DNA of 52,888 nt, taken from the NCBI GenBank assembly GCA_013042375.1, contig JABDQH010000034.1, forward strand, positions 1 through 52,888, written 5' to 3'. Numbering within the stretch: position 1 is the stretch's first letter; each line of letters begins with the position of its first letter. This DNA is from Woeseiaceae bacterium. GTDB lineage: Bacteria > Pseudomonadota > Gammaproteobacteria > Steroidobacterales > Woeseiaceae. The notes beneath the pieces are model-generated. The model did not search any database, had not been told where the DNA came from, and saw nothing but the letters and a program-made list of their open reading frames with translations. The position numbers and the translations under genes are program-made. Positions 41,631-50,819 of this stretch are shown here, in pieces.

Positions 41631-42371
41631 TCAGGGTTTCCTGAAAAGCAGCGTAAACCGGTCCGTATTCCCCGATACCGAGCGCCGTCCGACCTCGTAC
41701 TCGAGTTCGTCGTCGGCCCGGTAGTGCAGGTCGGAGTAATCGACGAACTCGAACCCGATGTCGAGCAACTCCTTGATGATCATGACCGGGTCCGCGCGGC
41801 GGCGATTCTCGTTGTTGGGTGGCTCCATGTGGCGGGCCGTATGATCGACGACGCCGTACAGCCCGCCCGATTTGAGCGCATCGAAGACCTGCTGGTTCAT
41901 GATGGCCCGGTGCTCCGAGCCGAAGTTGTGCACGTTGCGGAACGTCAACACCATGTCTACACCGGATACGCCGAACTCGAAGTCCTCCAGGGCGTAGAAG
42001 CGGGATCCTTCGGGCCGGTGAATGTTGGCCGAGGTTTCGAGTACTTCGACCTTCTCGAATCCGGGCTCTTTGAGGACGGTGTCCTTGACGCGATTCGTCC
42101 CGAGGGCGACGTACAGCTTGCCATTCTCCGCGAGTACCGGCGCAAGCACGCGCGTGTACCAGCCACCGCCCGGCAGCAGTTCGACGACCGTCATGTCGTC
42201 TTCGAGACCGAAGAACTGCAAGGTCTGTAGCGGCCGGCGATTGCGATCGCGCACGACATCTGCTTCAGGTCGGGACTCGGCCGCGAGCGCGGCTTCCACC
42301 ATGGCATCGATGCTCCCGGCAAAGGCAATTCCGGGTACGGCGAACAGGGCAATGGCTAACAGTATTCTCAT
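41631..42371 (-). CDS. Exported class I SAM-dependent methyltransferase-like protein
   Basis: 246 residues. The first 18 or so form a signal peptide (MRILLAIALFAVPGIAFAG), followed by a methyltransferase fold with the AdoMet loop VVELLPGGGWYTRVLAPVL and motif VDMVLTFRNVHNF. It resembles COG4798 predicted methyltransferases. A periplasmic methyltransferase is odd because AdoMet is cytoplasmic, yet this family regularly has leaders. The start ATG was set at the leader; the frame is open upstream by 48 codons with no similarity. Divergent from the TonB receptor. Confidence 0.82.
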   Translation of the reverse strand: MRILLAIALFAVPGIAFAGSIDAMVEAALAAESRPEADVVRDRNRRPLQTLQFFGLEDDMTVVELLPGGGWYTRVLAPVLAENGKLYVALGTNRVKDTVLKEPGFEKVEVLETSANIHRPEGSRFYALEDFEFGVSGVDMVLTFRNVHNFGSEHRAIMNQQVFDALKSGGLYGVVDHTARHMEPPNNENRRRADPVMIIKELLDIGFEFVDYSDLHYRADDELEYEVGRRSVSGNTDRFTLLFRKP

Positions 42372-42514
42372 GTTTGGGGTCTCCGATTCGTGGCATAGTC
42401 GGCGGTTTTTGGGGCACCAATGATAACAGGCGACGGTCATAGTCCAACGGGTTATCCTGACGCGCGTTGCGGACAATTGAGTACCCGGGGCTCCTAAAAT
42501 TTGAAGGACAAGCA

Positions 42515-44506
42515 TTGCTGAAGTCGCGCTACATACCGTGCCTGGCCGTTATCGCGCCCGGCCTCGTCTTCGGACAGGGCCAGACGGCGATCGATGAGGT
42601 CATTGTGACCGCGGCGCCGACCGAGGATCGCGTCGTCCCGCCATCGGTGCAGCTCGATCACGAGGCGTTGCTGGAGTTCCAGCCGGTCGCCACGGCGGAC
42701 GTATTTCGCAACCTGACCGGGATCTCGATGCGCACGAACTCGCGCGGCGAGTCCGTGATCCGCATCCGTGGCGCGGAAGAGCGGCAGACGCTCGTGTTCC
42801 TCGACGGGGCGCCGCTGGCGACGCCGTGGGACGGGCGCACCGACCTCGCGCTGCTGCCCGCCGGGCTCATCGAGCGCATCGAGGTTACGCGCGGTGCGGT
42901 GCCCATCGAATACGGCGCCAACGCGGTGGCCGGCGCTGTCGACCTGTTCACCTACATACCGGAGTCAGGCAGCGAGCTGCGCGCCGAACTGCAGCGCGGC
43001 ACGCTCGGCATAGAGAACCTGAATGTCGTCGCCGGGCTCGGGCTCGAGAACGGCTGGTCATTCGTCGCTGGCGCATCGAAGATCGAACGCGATGCCGAAC
43101 GCATCGCCGAGCGCGGCAGTGTCGCTTTCGATCCGTCGTTAACCCGCGAGCGCACCAATACCGATATGTCCGGCACGTCGGGCTACCTGGCGGCAGGGTT
43201 TGCGCGCGAGTCATTCACTATTCGCGCCTCACTGCTGCACGCGGACGTCGAGCGCGGCGTGGCCGCGCAGGGCGACCTCGACCCTGCCGTGTCGCGCGTG
43301 CGCTTCTGGCGCACGCCGGACTGGCGCCTCACGCAGGCGACGCTGAACGGCAGCTGGGACATCGGGCGTGCTCTTAACGTGCGCGCCACGGGCTGGCGCC
43401 AGTGGTTCGACCAGACGATCGACGCCTACACGGATTATTCGTATTCGATCCTGGGCGCACGTGAGCAAGGCGAGGACGACACGGCCGGGATGCGCATGGC
43501 GTTGACGCTGCAGCGGGACGTCGCCACGTTCCGCCTGGTCTCGACCGCGCAGGAAAGTACCCACGACAACGTCGAGCTGGAAACGGATACGGGCGCTGCA
43601 TCCGGCCTGCTTGCCGGGCCCGTCCTGCGCTATCGGCAACGCCTCGTGACGGTCGGCATGGAGGCCGACCTGCGCATCGGCGATACGCTGACCTCGACGT
43701 TCGGCATCGCGACCGATCGCGCGACGACGCCGCTGACCGGTGATAAACCGTCACAACCCTCGCTCTCGGCGAGCAGCTGGTCTGCCGGCCTGCGCTGGGA
43801 GCCCGCCGAGGCCTGGACGGTGTCGGCGACGCTCGGCGAGCGCTCGCGTTTTCCGACACTGCGGGAACTGTACGGCGCCGCGCTTGGCAGGTTCCTGCTG
43901 AATCCCGACCTCAGGCCTGAGCGCTCGCTGCTGGCCGACGTCAACGTCCGGCATGTTGCGGACAACGACCTGTTTCTCGACTTCGCGGTCTGGGCGAATG
44001 ACAGCGACGACACGTTGTCACAGCGCGTCGTCGAGGTCGACGGCATTAACCTCCGCCAGCGCTATAACACGGGAGGATCTTTCACCTGGGGCGCCGAGGC
44101 CGCGGCGACGCATTACCTGGCCGAGGCGCTGCGCATCGAGCTGTCGGCCGCCTGGCAGGACGGGCGGGTCGAGCGCGACGCCAGCGGCGAGCGGCCCGTC
44201 ATGTTGCAGCGCCCCGACGTCCAGCTGCGTGCGGCACTCGACTGGCAGGCATCGGCGCGCCTCGACCTGCGGGCCGAAGTCCTGCACACCGCATCGGCCT
44301 GGGATCTCGACGACGACGGTGTGCTTGCACGGCTGCCGGATTCGACCAGCGTCAATCTGCGGGGCTTCCTGCGGGTCGCGGACTGGCAAGGGCGCGGCAT
44401 CCAGCTCACGGCGTCGGTCGACAACCTGACCGATGAGCTGATACTGCCGCAGCTCGGGCTGCCGGCGCCGGGCAGGACCTGGCGCATCGGTATTCGCGTC
44501 AACTAG
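42515..44506 (+). CDS. TonB-dependent outer-membrane receptor
   Basis: Energised uptake channel, 663 residues. A TTG start at 42515 with AAGGA seven bases before gives a signal peptide (LKSRYIPCLAVIAPGLVFGQ). TonB-box-like IDEVIVTAAP follows, then the plug (about 45-150, with GISMRTNSRGESVIRIRGAEE and RIEVTRGAVPIEYGANAVAGAVDL), and a 22-strand barrel with the usual FRERFPTLRE-like motif (RSRFPTLRELYGAAL). The last residues are RIGIRVN, lacking the common terminal aromatic. The short plug and lack of siderophore genes leave the ligand open. The 3' end overlaps the convergent channel gene by 8 bases. Confidence 0.88.
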   Translation: MLKSRYIPCLAVIAPGLVFGQGQTAIDEVIVTAAPTEDRVVPPSVQLDHEALLEFQPVATADVFRNLTGISMRTNSRGESVIRIRGAEERQTLVFLDGAPLATPWDGRTDLALLPAGLIERIEVTRGAVPIEYGANAVAGAVDLFTYIPESGSELRAELQRGTLGIENLNVVAGLGLENGWSFVAGASKIERDAERIAERGSVAFDPSLTRERTNTDMSGTSGYLAAGFARESFTIRASLLHADVERGVAAQGDLDPAVSRVRFWRTPDWRLTQATLNGSWDIGRALNVRATGWRQWFDQTIDAYTDYSYSILGAREQGEDDTAGMRMALTLQRDVATFRLVSTAQESTHDNVELETDTGAASGLLAGPVLRYRQRLVTVGMEADLRIGDTLTSTFGIATDRATTPLTGDKPSQPSLSASSWSAGLRWEPAEAWTVSATLGERSRFPTLRELYGAALGRFLLNPDLRPERSLLADVNVRHVADNDLFLDFAVWANDSDDTLSQRVVEVDGINLRQRYNTGGSFTWGAEAAATHYLAEALRIELSAAWQDGRVERDASGERPVMLQRPDVQLRAALDWQASARLDLRAEVLHTASAWDLDDDGVLARLPDSTSVNLRGFLRVADWQGRGIQLTASVDNLTDELILPQLGLPAPGRTWRIGIRVN

Positions 44507-46661
44507 CCGGCGGTTCTTCCGCGGCCTGCGGCGGCTCCGGCACGGGCCAACCTGAACGCAGATTGAGGTCACGCTGGGGAAACGGAATCTCGACGCCGTA
44601 TTCGCGCAGCTTGTCTTCGAGCGCCCACAGGTAGGCGGCCCGCGTGCGCGTCGGGCGGCGCGCGCCCTGGCGGTTGACCCAGACCAGCAGCAGGAAGTTG
44701 AGGCTGCTGTCGCCGTACTCGACGAGCCAGACGTCGGGCTCGCGGCCCGGCATGTGGGTCAGCGTATACGGCACGTTCTCGCAGGCCTCGATCGCCGCCT
44801 TCTTGACGGTCTCCTTGTCCGACCCGTAGGCGACACCGAACGGTATGCGCACCCTGAGGATGTGCTCGGCCAGCGTCCAGTTGGTCAGGCGCGTCGAGAC
44901 GAACTCGGAATTCGGCACGACGATGTCGATGTTGTCGTTCGTATTGATCAGCGTACTGCGCACGTTGATCGCCTTGACGGTTCCGGTCAGACCGTTGTCG
45001 AGCTCGATGTAGTCGCCGACGCGCAGCGTGCGTTCGAACAGGATGATCAGCCCTGAGACAAAGTTGTTGACGATCGACTGCAGGCCGAAACCGATGCCGA
45101 CGGAGAGAGCGCCGGCGACCAGCGCAAGGTTCGTGAAGTCGAGCCCGATCGACGTCAGCGCGAGGAAGATCGCGACGATGATGATCGTGTAATGGGTCAG
45201 GCGGCTGATCGTGTAGAGCGACGCCTGCACACCAGTGGACTCGCTGCTGCCCATGCGCCGGATCGCGTAGCGTACGCCGCGCGAGAGGAGCCAGCCGACG
45301 AACAGGATCATCAGCGCCTTGACGATATCGCCGGCCGTTACCGGGGTCTCGCCGACCGAGAACAGGGTCGTCCCCGTCATCTCGTTGGCGCGTTGCCATG
45401 CCGTCCGCAGCGAACGGCCGACGTTGCTGAGCCACTGGCTGAACGGCCCCGAGTACTCGAGGATGGCGTTGTCGACGGCGACCATGAGCAGGTCGAGATC
45501 GGCAATGGCGCCCTCGAGCTCGCCGATGTGGCCGAGCGATTCCTGCGCCGTGCCGATGCGCTGGTCGAGGACCCTGCGCGCGCTGCGGTTCAACCCGTCG
45601 CGGTTAGCACCCTGGACGGCCAGCATTTCGTCTTCGGTTTGCCGTTCCCAGTCCGGTAGTTGCGCACCGACCTCGCGGCTCACTTCGGACCACTCGAATA
45701 CCTTGTCCTCGATGAAGGAGCGCTGGACGTCGGTATCGAGCTTGAGCTCGGTCCAGAACTGCCTGGCCTCGGCATCCGCGAGTGCGATGCGGGCGTCCGC
45801 CAGCTCGATCTCCGCATCGAGCGCCCGCTGCTGCAGCAGCCGCTGCTCGGAGCGGTCTTCGGCCGTAGCGACGTCGAGGCTGCTCGCGGCAATCTGCGAT
45901 TCGCGGGCCAGCTCTTCGCGATTTGCGACCGATTCGACTGCGATCGCGACGGCCGTCATGAGTTCCGCGAGCACGTCGGTATCGGCATCGGTTGCGAGAC
46001 GTTGCTGAACGAGCTCGATGCGCGCGGCCGCTTCGCCGGCATATGCACTGGCTCTATCGGCATTCTCGGTCAGTACGGCGAGGCGGAGCATGGAAATCGC
46101 CTGTGCCGAGCGTGCCCGCACGACGCGCAGCGACGCGAGCCAGCGCGTGTCGCCGTCGGTGGCGGCGATGTATTCCTTGTAGATGGCGTCGCGACGGCGG
46201 CTCGCCCCGTCGAGGATACGTTGCTCGCGTTCGACCTCGACCCTGGCCGCGTCGGCAGCGGCCTGTGCCTCGCGGGCCTGTGCCGCGATCTCGAGCATGT
46301 CGTCGATCGAATAGCTCGCGGCGGGCTCGGGCAGGGCCTGCCGTTCGATGTCGACGCCTCCGAGCAGCGATACGTACACCGTGAAGTTGTCACGCACGGC
46401 CTCGAGCACGGCGCTCGCCGTCGCCTGGTTCTGCACGGCGAGATCGGGAATTTGCCCTTCTGCCTGTTCGAGCAGCGACGCGATGCGAGGCTCGACGTCT
46501 TCGGGTGCGCCTTCGAATTGGCTCCACCAGTCCTGGCCCAGCGTTGGAAACTCGGCCGCCGACGTCGTGGCGAGCTGCGCGGGTTCCTGCGCCTGGCTCG
46601 CGGCGCCGGCAAGGAGGCCGGCGACGAGCAGGAGCTTGAGGATTGTGCGGGCCGCTGTCAT
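44499..46661 (-). CDS. MscS-family mechanosensitive channel, large periplasmic form
   Basis: 720 residues. A signal peptide is followed by a long periplasmic alpha-helical/coiled-coil region (about 40-400), then a few helices and the MscS pore helix and beta domain near the C-terminus (SVGIGFGLQSIVNNFVSGLIILFERTLRVGDYIEL and NDNIDIVVPNSEFVSTRLTNW). This resembles MscK/YbdG-type proteins rather than the 286-residue MscS. The ATG at 46661 overlaps the dehydratase stop (ATGA), so it belongs to the operon starting at the acyl-CoA dehydrogenase. It is probably gated by membrane tension under osmotic downshock. Confidence 0.85.
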   Translation of the reverse strand: MTAARTILKLLLVAGLLAGAASQAQEPAQLATTSAAEFPTLGQDWWSQFEGAPEDVEPRIASLLEQAEGQIPDLAVQNQATASAVLEAVRDNFTVYVSLLGGVDIERQALPEPAASYSIDDMLEIAAQAREAQAAADAARVEVEREQRILDGASRRRDAIYKEYIAATDGDTRWLASLRVVRARSAQAISMLRLAVLTENADRASAYAGEAAARIELVQQRLATDADTDVLAELMTAVAIAVESVANREELARESQIAASSLDVATAEDRSEQRLLQQRALDAEIELADARIALADAEARQFWTELKLDTDVQRSFIEDKVFEWSEVSREVGAQLPDWERQTEDEMLAVQGANRDGLNRSARRVLDQRIGTAQESLGHIGELEGAIADLDLLMVAVDNAILEYSGPFSQWLSNVGRSLRTAWQRANEMTGTTLFSVGETPVTAGDIVKALMILFVGWLLSRGVRYAIRRMGSSESTGVQASLYTISRLTHYTIIIVAIFLALTSIGLDFTNLALVAGALSVGIGFGLQSIVNNFVSGLIILFERTLRVGDYIELDNGLTGTVKAINVRSTLINTNDNIDIVVPNSEFVSTRLTNWTLAEHILRVRIPFGVAYGSDKETVKKAAIEACENVPYTLTHMPGREPDVWLVEYGDSSLNFLLLVWVNRQGARRPTRTRAAYLWALEDKLREYGVEIPFPQRDLNLRSGWPVPEPPQAAEEPPAS

Positions 46662-47677
46662 GGGCCGCAAGGATACTCCGCATCTACTCGCAGGTCGCCC
46701 AGTTGCACAGGCTGTCCCGCCGCGATGTCGGCGAAGCGCCTCGTATCCACGTTGCGCCCGGAGATAACGATCGCCGCGGGGCCCTCGATATCGACCTTGC
46801 CCGCGATGATCGCGGCGTGACCCACAGCGGCCGCGCCTTCCGCGACGAGGCGTTCGCGGTGAAACAGGGCACGCATACCCTCATAGATCTCGCTCTCGGT
46901 GACGAGCACGACCTCATCGACTAACTCGCGGCAAGCCGCGAACGTGTAGCGGTTGTCCTTCGGGATGCCGCCTCCCAGCGCGTCGGCCAGCGACGCGACC
47001 TCGTCGACGTCCACGATGTGACCGGCCGCGATACTCTCGGCCATCGCCGCGCCGCGGTCCATGCTCAGGCCGACGAGCCGAATGTCCGGTTTCAGCGCTT
47101 TGGCGGCAATGGCGATGCCGCTGATCAGCCCGCCGCCCGACATCGGTATGAGCAGGCTCTCGAGGTCGGGTTTGTCCTCGAGCAGTTCGAGGGCGATCGT
47201 ACCCTGGCCGGCGATCACGTCGGCGTGATCGAACGGCGGCAGTTCGACCATGCCTTCCACACGCACGAGCCGGTCGACTTCGAGCTGCGCGTCGTCCGAG
47301 GTGTTGCCGACTCGCAGCACGTTCGCGCCCAGCCCTTCGATGGCCTCGACCTTGGTTTGCGGAACCAGTTTCGACAGGCATATCGTCGCGCTGATGCCGG
47401 TTTCCCGGGCTGCGTGCGCGACCGCGCGACCGTGATTGCCGGTCGAGCAACAAATGACGCCGCGGCGCTTCTCGTCGGCCGATAAATTCGCGATGGCATT
47501 CGTCGCGCCCCGAATCTTGAACGAGCCGGTCGGCTGCAGGCACTCGAGCTTGAGCCAGAGCGGCGTATCCCTGTCGGGCGATAGCTCGGAGAGGACCAGC
47601 GGCGTGTGAATCGCGGTCGATGTGATGGTCTGGCGGGCGGCTCGTACGTCGGCGAGCGTCGGCAGCGGTACGCTCAC
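46658..47677 (-). CDS. PLP-dependent threonine dehydratase-like protein, EutB type
   Basis: 339 residues of fold-type II PLP enzyme. The Schiff-base lysine lies in TGSFKIRGA, with STGNHGRAVAHAAR and the phosphate-binding loop SGGGLISGIA. The sequence resembles EutB of hydroxyectoine catabolism (CCSTGNHGR, LVPQTKVEAI, SMDRGAAM, ADALGGGI). EutB is a dehydratase acting on the opened hydroxyectoine ring. No ectoine hydrolase or other eut genes are in the window, so a general threonine/serine dehydratase or another hydroxy-amino acid is equally possible. The GTG start overlaps the kinase stop (GTGA). A C-terminal ACT domain is absent. Confidence 0.8.
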   Translation of the reverse strand: MSVPLPTLADVRAARQTITSTAIHTPLVLSELSPDRDTPLWLKLECLQPTGSFKIRGATNAIANLSADEKRRGVICCSTGNHGRAVAHAARETGISATICLSKLVPQTKVEAIEGLGANVLRVGNTSDDAQLEVDRLVRVEGMVELPPFDHADVIAGQGTIALELLEDKPDLESLLIPMSGGGLISGIAIAAKALKPDIRLVGLSMDRGAAMAESIAAGHIVDVDEVASLADALGGGIPKDNRYTFAACRELVDEVVLVTESEIYEGMRALFHRERLVAEGAAAVGHAAIIAGKVDIEGPAAIVISGRNVDTRRFADIAAGQPVQLGDLRVDAEYPCGP

Positions 47678-48702
47678 TCGCCGGGTCCCTCGATCAGGCC
47701 GACGCCCATTGCTGCGAGGGACGCCGTGTAGGCGCCGTATTCGAGCGCTGTCGTGCTCGACGCGTTGCCGTCGAGGGCGCGTTTCTTGACGCCCTGCAAT
47801 ATCGCCGCGAGGCGGAAGAAGCTGAACGCCAGACAGAAGGTCCAGTCCGGGACGTCGTCGAATCCTGCGCGTTCGCAGTAGCGCTCCACGTACTCGCGCT
47901 CCTCGGGAATCCCCAGGGCCTTGCGATCCAGTCCGGCGAGCCCCTTGACGGGCGAGTCGGCCGGCATCCTGAGCTGCATGCACTGGTAGGCGAGGTCTGC
48001 GAACGGGTGCCCGAGCGTAGACAGCTCCCAGTCGAGCACGGCAGTAATGCGATCGCTGCCTTCGGCGAACAACAGGTTATCGAGGCGGTAATCGCCGTGA
48101 ATCAGGCTGACGCGACCGTCGTCGGCCGGCGTGTTGGCCGGCAGCCAGTCGATGAGCGCATCCATCGCGGCGATCGTGTCGGTCTCGGAGGCGCGGTACT
48201 GCTTCGTCCAGCGCGTGACCTGGCGCTCGAAGTAATTCCCCGGATGGCCGAAGTCCGCGAGACCGACGGCCTCGACATCGACGGCGTGCAGCGCCGCGAG
48301 CACGCGGTTCATCTCGTCGTAGATGGCCGTGCGGCTCGCGTTGTCGAGCTCGGGAAGCGACGGGTCCCAGAAGTGCCGCGCGTGGATGAAGTCCATGATG
48401 AAGAACGTCGCACCGATCACATCGTCGTCTTCGCACAGGTGCAGCATGCGCGGCACGGGCACGTCGGTCGCCGCGAGCGCCTGCATGACCCGGAATTCGC
48501 GCTCGACCGCATGCGCGGATTTCAGCAGTTTCCCGAACGGCTTGCGCCTGAGCACGTAGTTGCCCGAGTCGGCCGTCAATCGGTACGTCGGGTTCGACTG
48601 GCCTCCCGGGAACTTGTCAATGTATCTGAGTCCCCGAAAGCCGTCGATATTGGCTTCGAGGTACGGCCCCAGGTCCTCGACGGAGAGGTCCACGTTGCTC
48701 AT
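47674..48702 (-). CDS. APH-fold kinase, ACAD10/11- and LvaA-like
   Basis: 342 residues of aminoglycoside-phosphotransferase fold. The catalytic loop is HGDYRLDN and the metal site DWELSTLG. The same fold is fused to an acyl-CoA dehydrogenase in human ACAD10/11 and is paired with one in Pseudomonas putida (LvaA/LvaC). There the kinase phosphorylates a 4-hydroxyacyl-CoA and the dehydrogenase-like enzyme then eliminates the phosphate. Here it overlaps the acyl-CoA dehydrogenase gene by ATGA, so the same coupled chemistry is the best inference. Overlap GTGA with the dehydratase downstream. Confidence 0.87.
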   Translation of the reverse strand: MSNVDLSVEDLGPYLEANIDGFRGLRYIDKFPGGQSNPTYRLTADSGNYVLRRKPFGKLLKSAHAVEREFRVMQALAATDVPVPRMLHLCEDDDVIGATFFIMDFIHARHFWDPSLPELDNASRTAIYDEMNRVLAALHAVDVEAVGLADFGHPGNYFERQVTRWTKQYRASETDTIAAMDALIDWLPANTPADDGRVSLIHGDYRLDNLLFAEGSDRITAVLDWELSTLGHPFADLAYQCMQLRMPADSPVKGLAGLDRKALGIPEEREYVERYCERAGFDDVPDWTFCLAFSFFRLAAILQGVKKRALDGNASSTTALEYGAYTASLAAMGVGLIEGPGE

Positions 48703-49922
48703 GAAGATTCGGCCGCGTGTTGTCCGGCGACCTGCTTGCCGAGCGCCATCATGTGCACCTGGTCCGGGCCGTCGGCGATGCGGCACTGGCGCGCGTAATT
48801 GAACGCCTCGGCGAGGAAGAAGTCCTCGGTCATGCCGGCCGCGCCGTGCACCTGCATGGCACGGTCGATGACCCGGCACGCCATCGCAGGTACGGCGATC
48901 TTGATCGCCGCGATGTAATCCCGTGCCACCTTGTTGCCGACGAGATCCATGCGCGCGGCGGCCTTGAGCGTCAGCAGGCGCGCCTGCTCGATGTCGCAGA
49001 ACGATTGCGCGATGTCCTCGCGCACGGACTGGTGTTTGCTCAAGGGGCGACCGAAGGTGCTGCGCGACTCGGCACGCACGCACATGAGCTCGAGCGCGCG
49101 TTGCGCACAGCCGATCAGGCGCATGCAGTGATGCACGCGGCCCGGGCCGAGCCGCCCTTGAGCGATTTCGAAACCGCGACCTTCGCCGAGCAGGATGTTC
49201 GTGACCGGGACCCGCACGTTCTCGAACAGGGTCTCGGGCTCGCCGTACGGCGCATCATCGTAGCCGAGCGTCGTGCGCGGGCGGACGATGGAGACACCGG
49301 GCGTGTCGCTGGGCACGAGTACCATCGACTGCTGCCGGTGCCGGTTGGCATTGTCGGGGTCGGTCTTGCCCATGACGACCAGGATGTCGCAGTCGGCGCG
49401 CATCGCGCCCGTCGTGAACCACTTGCGCCCATTAATGACGTACTCGTCGCCGTCGCGCTCGATCGAGCATTCGATGTTGGTCGCATCCGAGCTGGCCACG
49501 TCGGGTTCGGTCATCGCAAAGGCGGAGTGCATCTCGCCCGCGAGCAGGGGTTCCAGCCAGCGCGCCTTTTGCTCGTCGCTGCCATACAGGATCAGGGTTT
49601 CCATGTTCCCGGAGTCGGGCGCGTTGCAGTTGAAGACCTCGCAGGCCCACACGACGCGCCCCATGATCTCGGCAAGCGGCGCGTACTCGAGGTTGCTGAG
49701 GGCATCGTCGTCGCCGTGGCCTCTTGGAACGAACAGGTTCCAGAGGCCCGCCAGCTTCGCCTTGTCGCGCAGGTCGTGCATGAGTGCCGGCGTCTTCCAG
49801 CGATCGTCCGTCGTGCGGAAGTGCTCGCGATACTCGGCCTCGACGGGATAGACGTGCTCCGCCATGAAGCTTTCGAGCCGTTCGATGAGTGCCCTGGTCC
49901 TGGCCGGGTATTCGAAGTCCAT
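48699..49922 (-). CDS. Acyl-CoA dehydrogenase family protein, ACAD10/11- or LvaC-like
   Basis: 407 residues of the acyl-CoA dehydrogenase fold. FAMTEPDVASSDATN and GRKWFTTGAM are the FAD-side motifs; GRVHHCMRLIG and FGRPLSKHQSVREDIA are further family blocks. The C-terminus has MQVHGAAGMTEDFFLA and RIADGPDQVHMMAL. This version pairs with an APH kinase as in LvaC/LvaA. The first gene of a four-gene operon (dehydrogenase, kinase, EutB-like dehydratase, MscS channel), all joined by overlapping stop/start codons. Substrate is probably a 4-hydroxyacyl-CoA or its phosphate. Confidence 0.88.
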   Translation of the reverse strand: MDFEYPARTRALIERLESFMAEHVYPVEAEYREHFRTTDDRWKTPALMHDLRDKAKLAGLWNLFVPRGHGDDDALSNLEYAPLAEIMGRVVWACEVFNCNAPDSGNMETLILYGSDEQKARWLEPLLAGEMHSAFAMTEPDVASSDATNIECSIERDGDEYVINGRKWFTTGAMRADCDILVVMGKTDPDNANRHRQQSMVLVPSDTPGVSIVRPRTTLGYDDAPYGEPETLFENVRVPVTNILLGEGRGFEIAQGRLGPGRVHHCMRLIGCAQRALELMCVRAESRSTFGRPLSKHQSVREDIAQSFCDIEQARLLTLKAAARMDLVGNKVARDYIAAIKIAVPAMACRVIDRAMQVHGAAGMTEDFFLAEAFNYARQCRIADGPDQVHMMALGKQVAGQHAAESS

Positions 49923-49976
49923 GTTTGCCCCCTTGGAGTGGGCCCCAATCTAGCAAAATGACCTGCTCGCGCGAAG

Positions 49977-50714
49977 TTAGTTTTGTCCGGATGCATCGGC
50001 CGCGCCGCGCATAACCATCGCCGCAAGTTCATGGATACGCTCAGGCGAGGCATCGAAACTCGAGATCGTGGAGCTGATCGCTGCCGCGATCTCGCCGTCG
50101 ACGCCGAAAACGGGCGCCGCGACGCAAACCAGGCCGCGCGTAATTTCCTCGCGATCGACGGCATGGCCTTTGTCGGCAACGACATCGAGTTCTTTGCGCA
50201 GCGCCGGCCCGTCCGTGATCGTGTTGGCCGTGTAGCCGGGGAGTTTGCGCCGTGCAATCCGCCCGATGGTCCGAGTGTCACTGTGCGCGAGCAGCACCTT
50301 GCCCATGGCCGTGCAGTGCAGCGGGAAACGCTTGCCGACCTCCGAGTGGAGGCGAATGCCGAAGTCTGTCGGTTCGATCTTGTCGATATAGATGCCGACG
50401 TCACCGTCGCGAATCCCCACGGTCACGACGCTGCCCGTCTGCAGGTGCAACGCTTCGAGATGGGGCCGAACCACACGCCGGACGTCATAGTTGGCCGTGA
50501 CCGAAGCGCCGAGGCCGGCGAGCAGCAGGCCGCCGCGGTAGGTACGCGTTGCCTCGTCGAATTCGAGGGCCGCGAGATCGACAAGCTCGCGCAGCAGGCG
50601 GTGCGCGCTGGCCTTGGGAATCTCCGTCCGCTCGACGACGTCGCTGAAGGACAGGCCGCCCCTGTCGGCCGTCACGACCTCGAGAATCCGGAATCCTTTA
50701 CTGAGTGCGCTCAT
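49977..50714 (-). CDS. IclR-family transcriptional regulator
   Basis: 245 residues. The N-terminal winged helix (about 20-45, LSFSDVVERTEIPKASAHRLL) is followed by an IclR ligand-binding domain (about 75-240, GSVVTVGIRDGDVGIYIDKIEP and LHCTAMGKVLLAH). It is divergent from the KDPG-aldolase/KDG-kinase operon, the position and role of KdgR-type repressors, which respond to 2-keto-3-deoxygluconate. It was probably named after the pathway it controls in its genome. Confidence 0.9.
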   Translation of the reverse strand: MSALSKGFRILEVVTADRGGLSFSDVVERTEIPKASAHRLLRELVDLAALEFDEATRTYRGGLLLAGLGASVTANYDVRRVVRPHLEALHLQTGSVVTVGIRDGDVGIYIDKIEPTDFGIRLHSEVGKRFPLHCTAMGKVLLAHSDTRTIGRIARRKLPGYTANTITDGPALRKELDVVADKGHAVDREEITRGLVCVAAPVFGVDGEIAAAISSTISSFDASPERIHELAAMVMRGAADASGQN

Positions 50715-50733
50715 TGGTGACCTTTACGCCGGC

Positions 50734-50764
50734 TTGACAGGCTTGTCGTTTGGGTGCCTAATAC
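50734..50764 (+). promoter_or_regulatory. Promoter of the KDPG aldolase operon
   Basis: TTGACA (50734-50739) and TAATAC (50759-50764) with a 19-base spacer, slightly long. It lies between the divergent IclR and aldolase genes and just upstream of repressor-like half-sites. Confidence 0.5.
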
Positions 50765-50773
50765 TGCAATAAA

Positions 50774-50800
50774 TAGAACTTAGTTTCAAATATGGAACTA
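50774..50800 (+). promoter_or_regulatory. Candidate IclR/KdgR operator
   Basis: TAGAACT, AGTTTC and GGAACTA half-sites sit close together just downstream of the -10 box; AGTTTC-AAATAT-GGAACT is an imperfect palindrome of the GAAAC/GTTTC type bound by KdgR-like IclR proteins. Position fits repression of the aldolase operon. Confidence 0.45.
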
Positions 50801-50819
50801 TAGACGTGAGGCGACAAGC

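Noticed and set aside
46658-47677. Hydroxyectoine catabolism locus
   Set aside because: Only an EutB-like sequence is present; no EutD/EutE-type hydrolase or ectoine transporter is in the window, so the pathway is not claimed.
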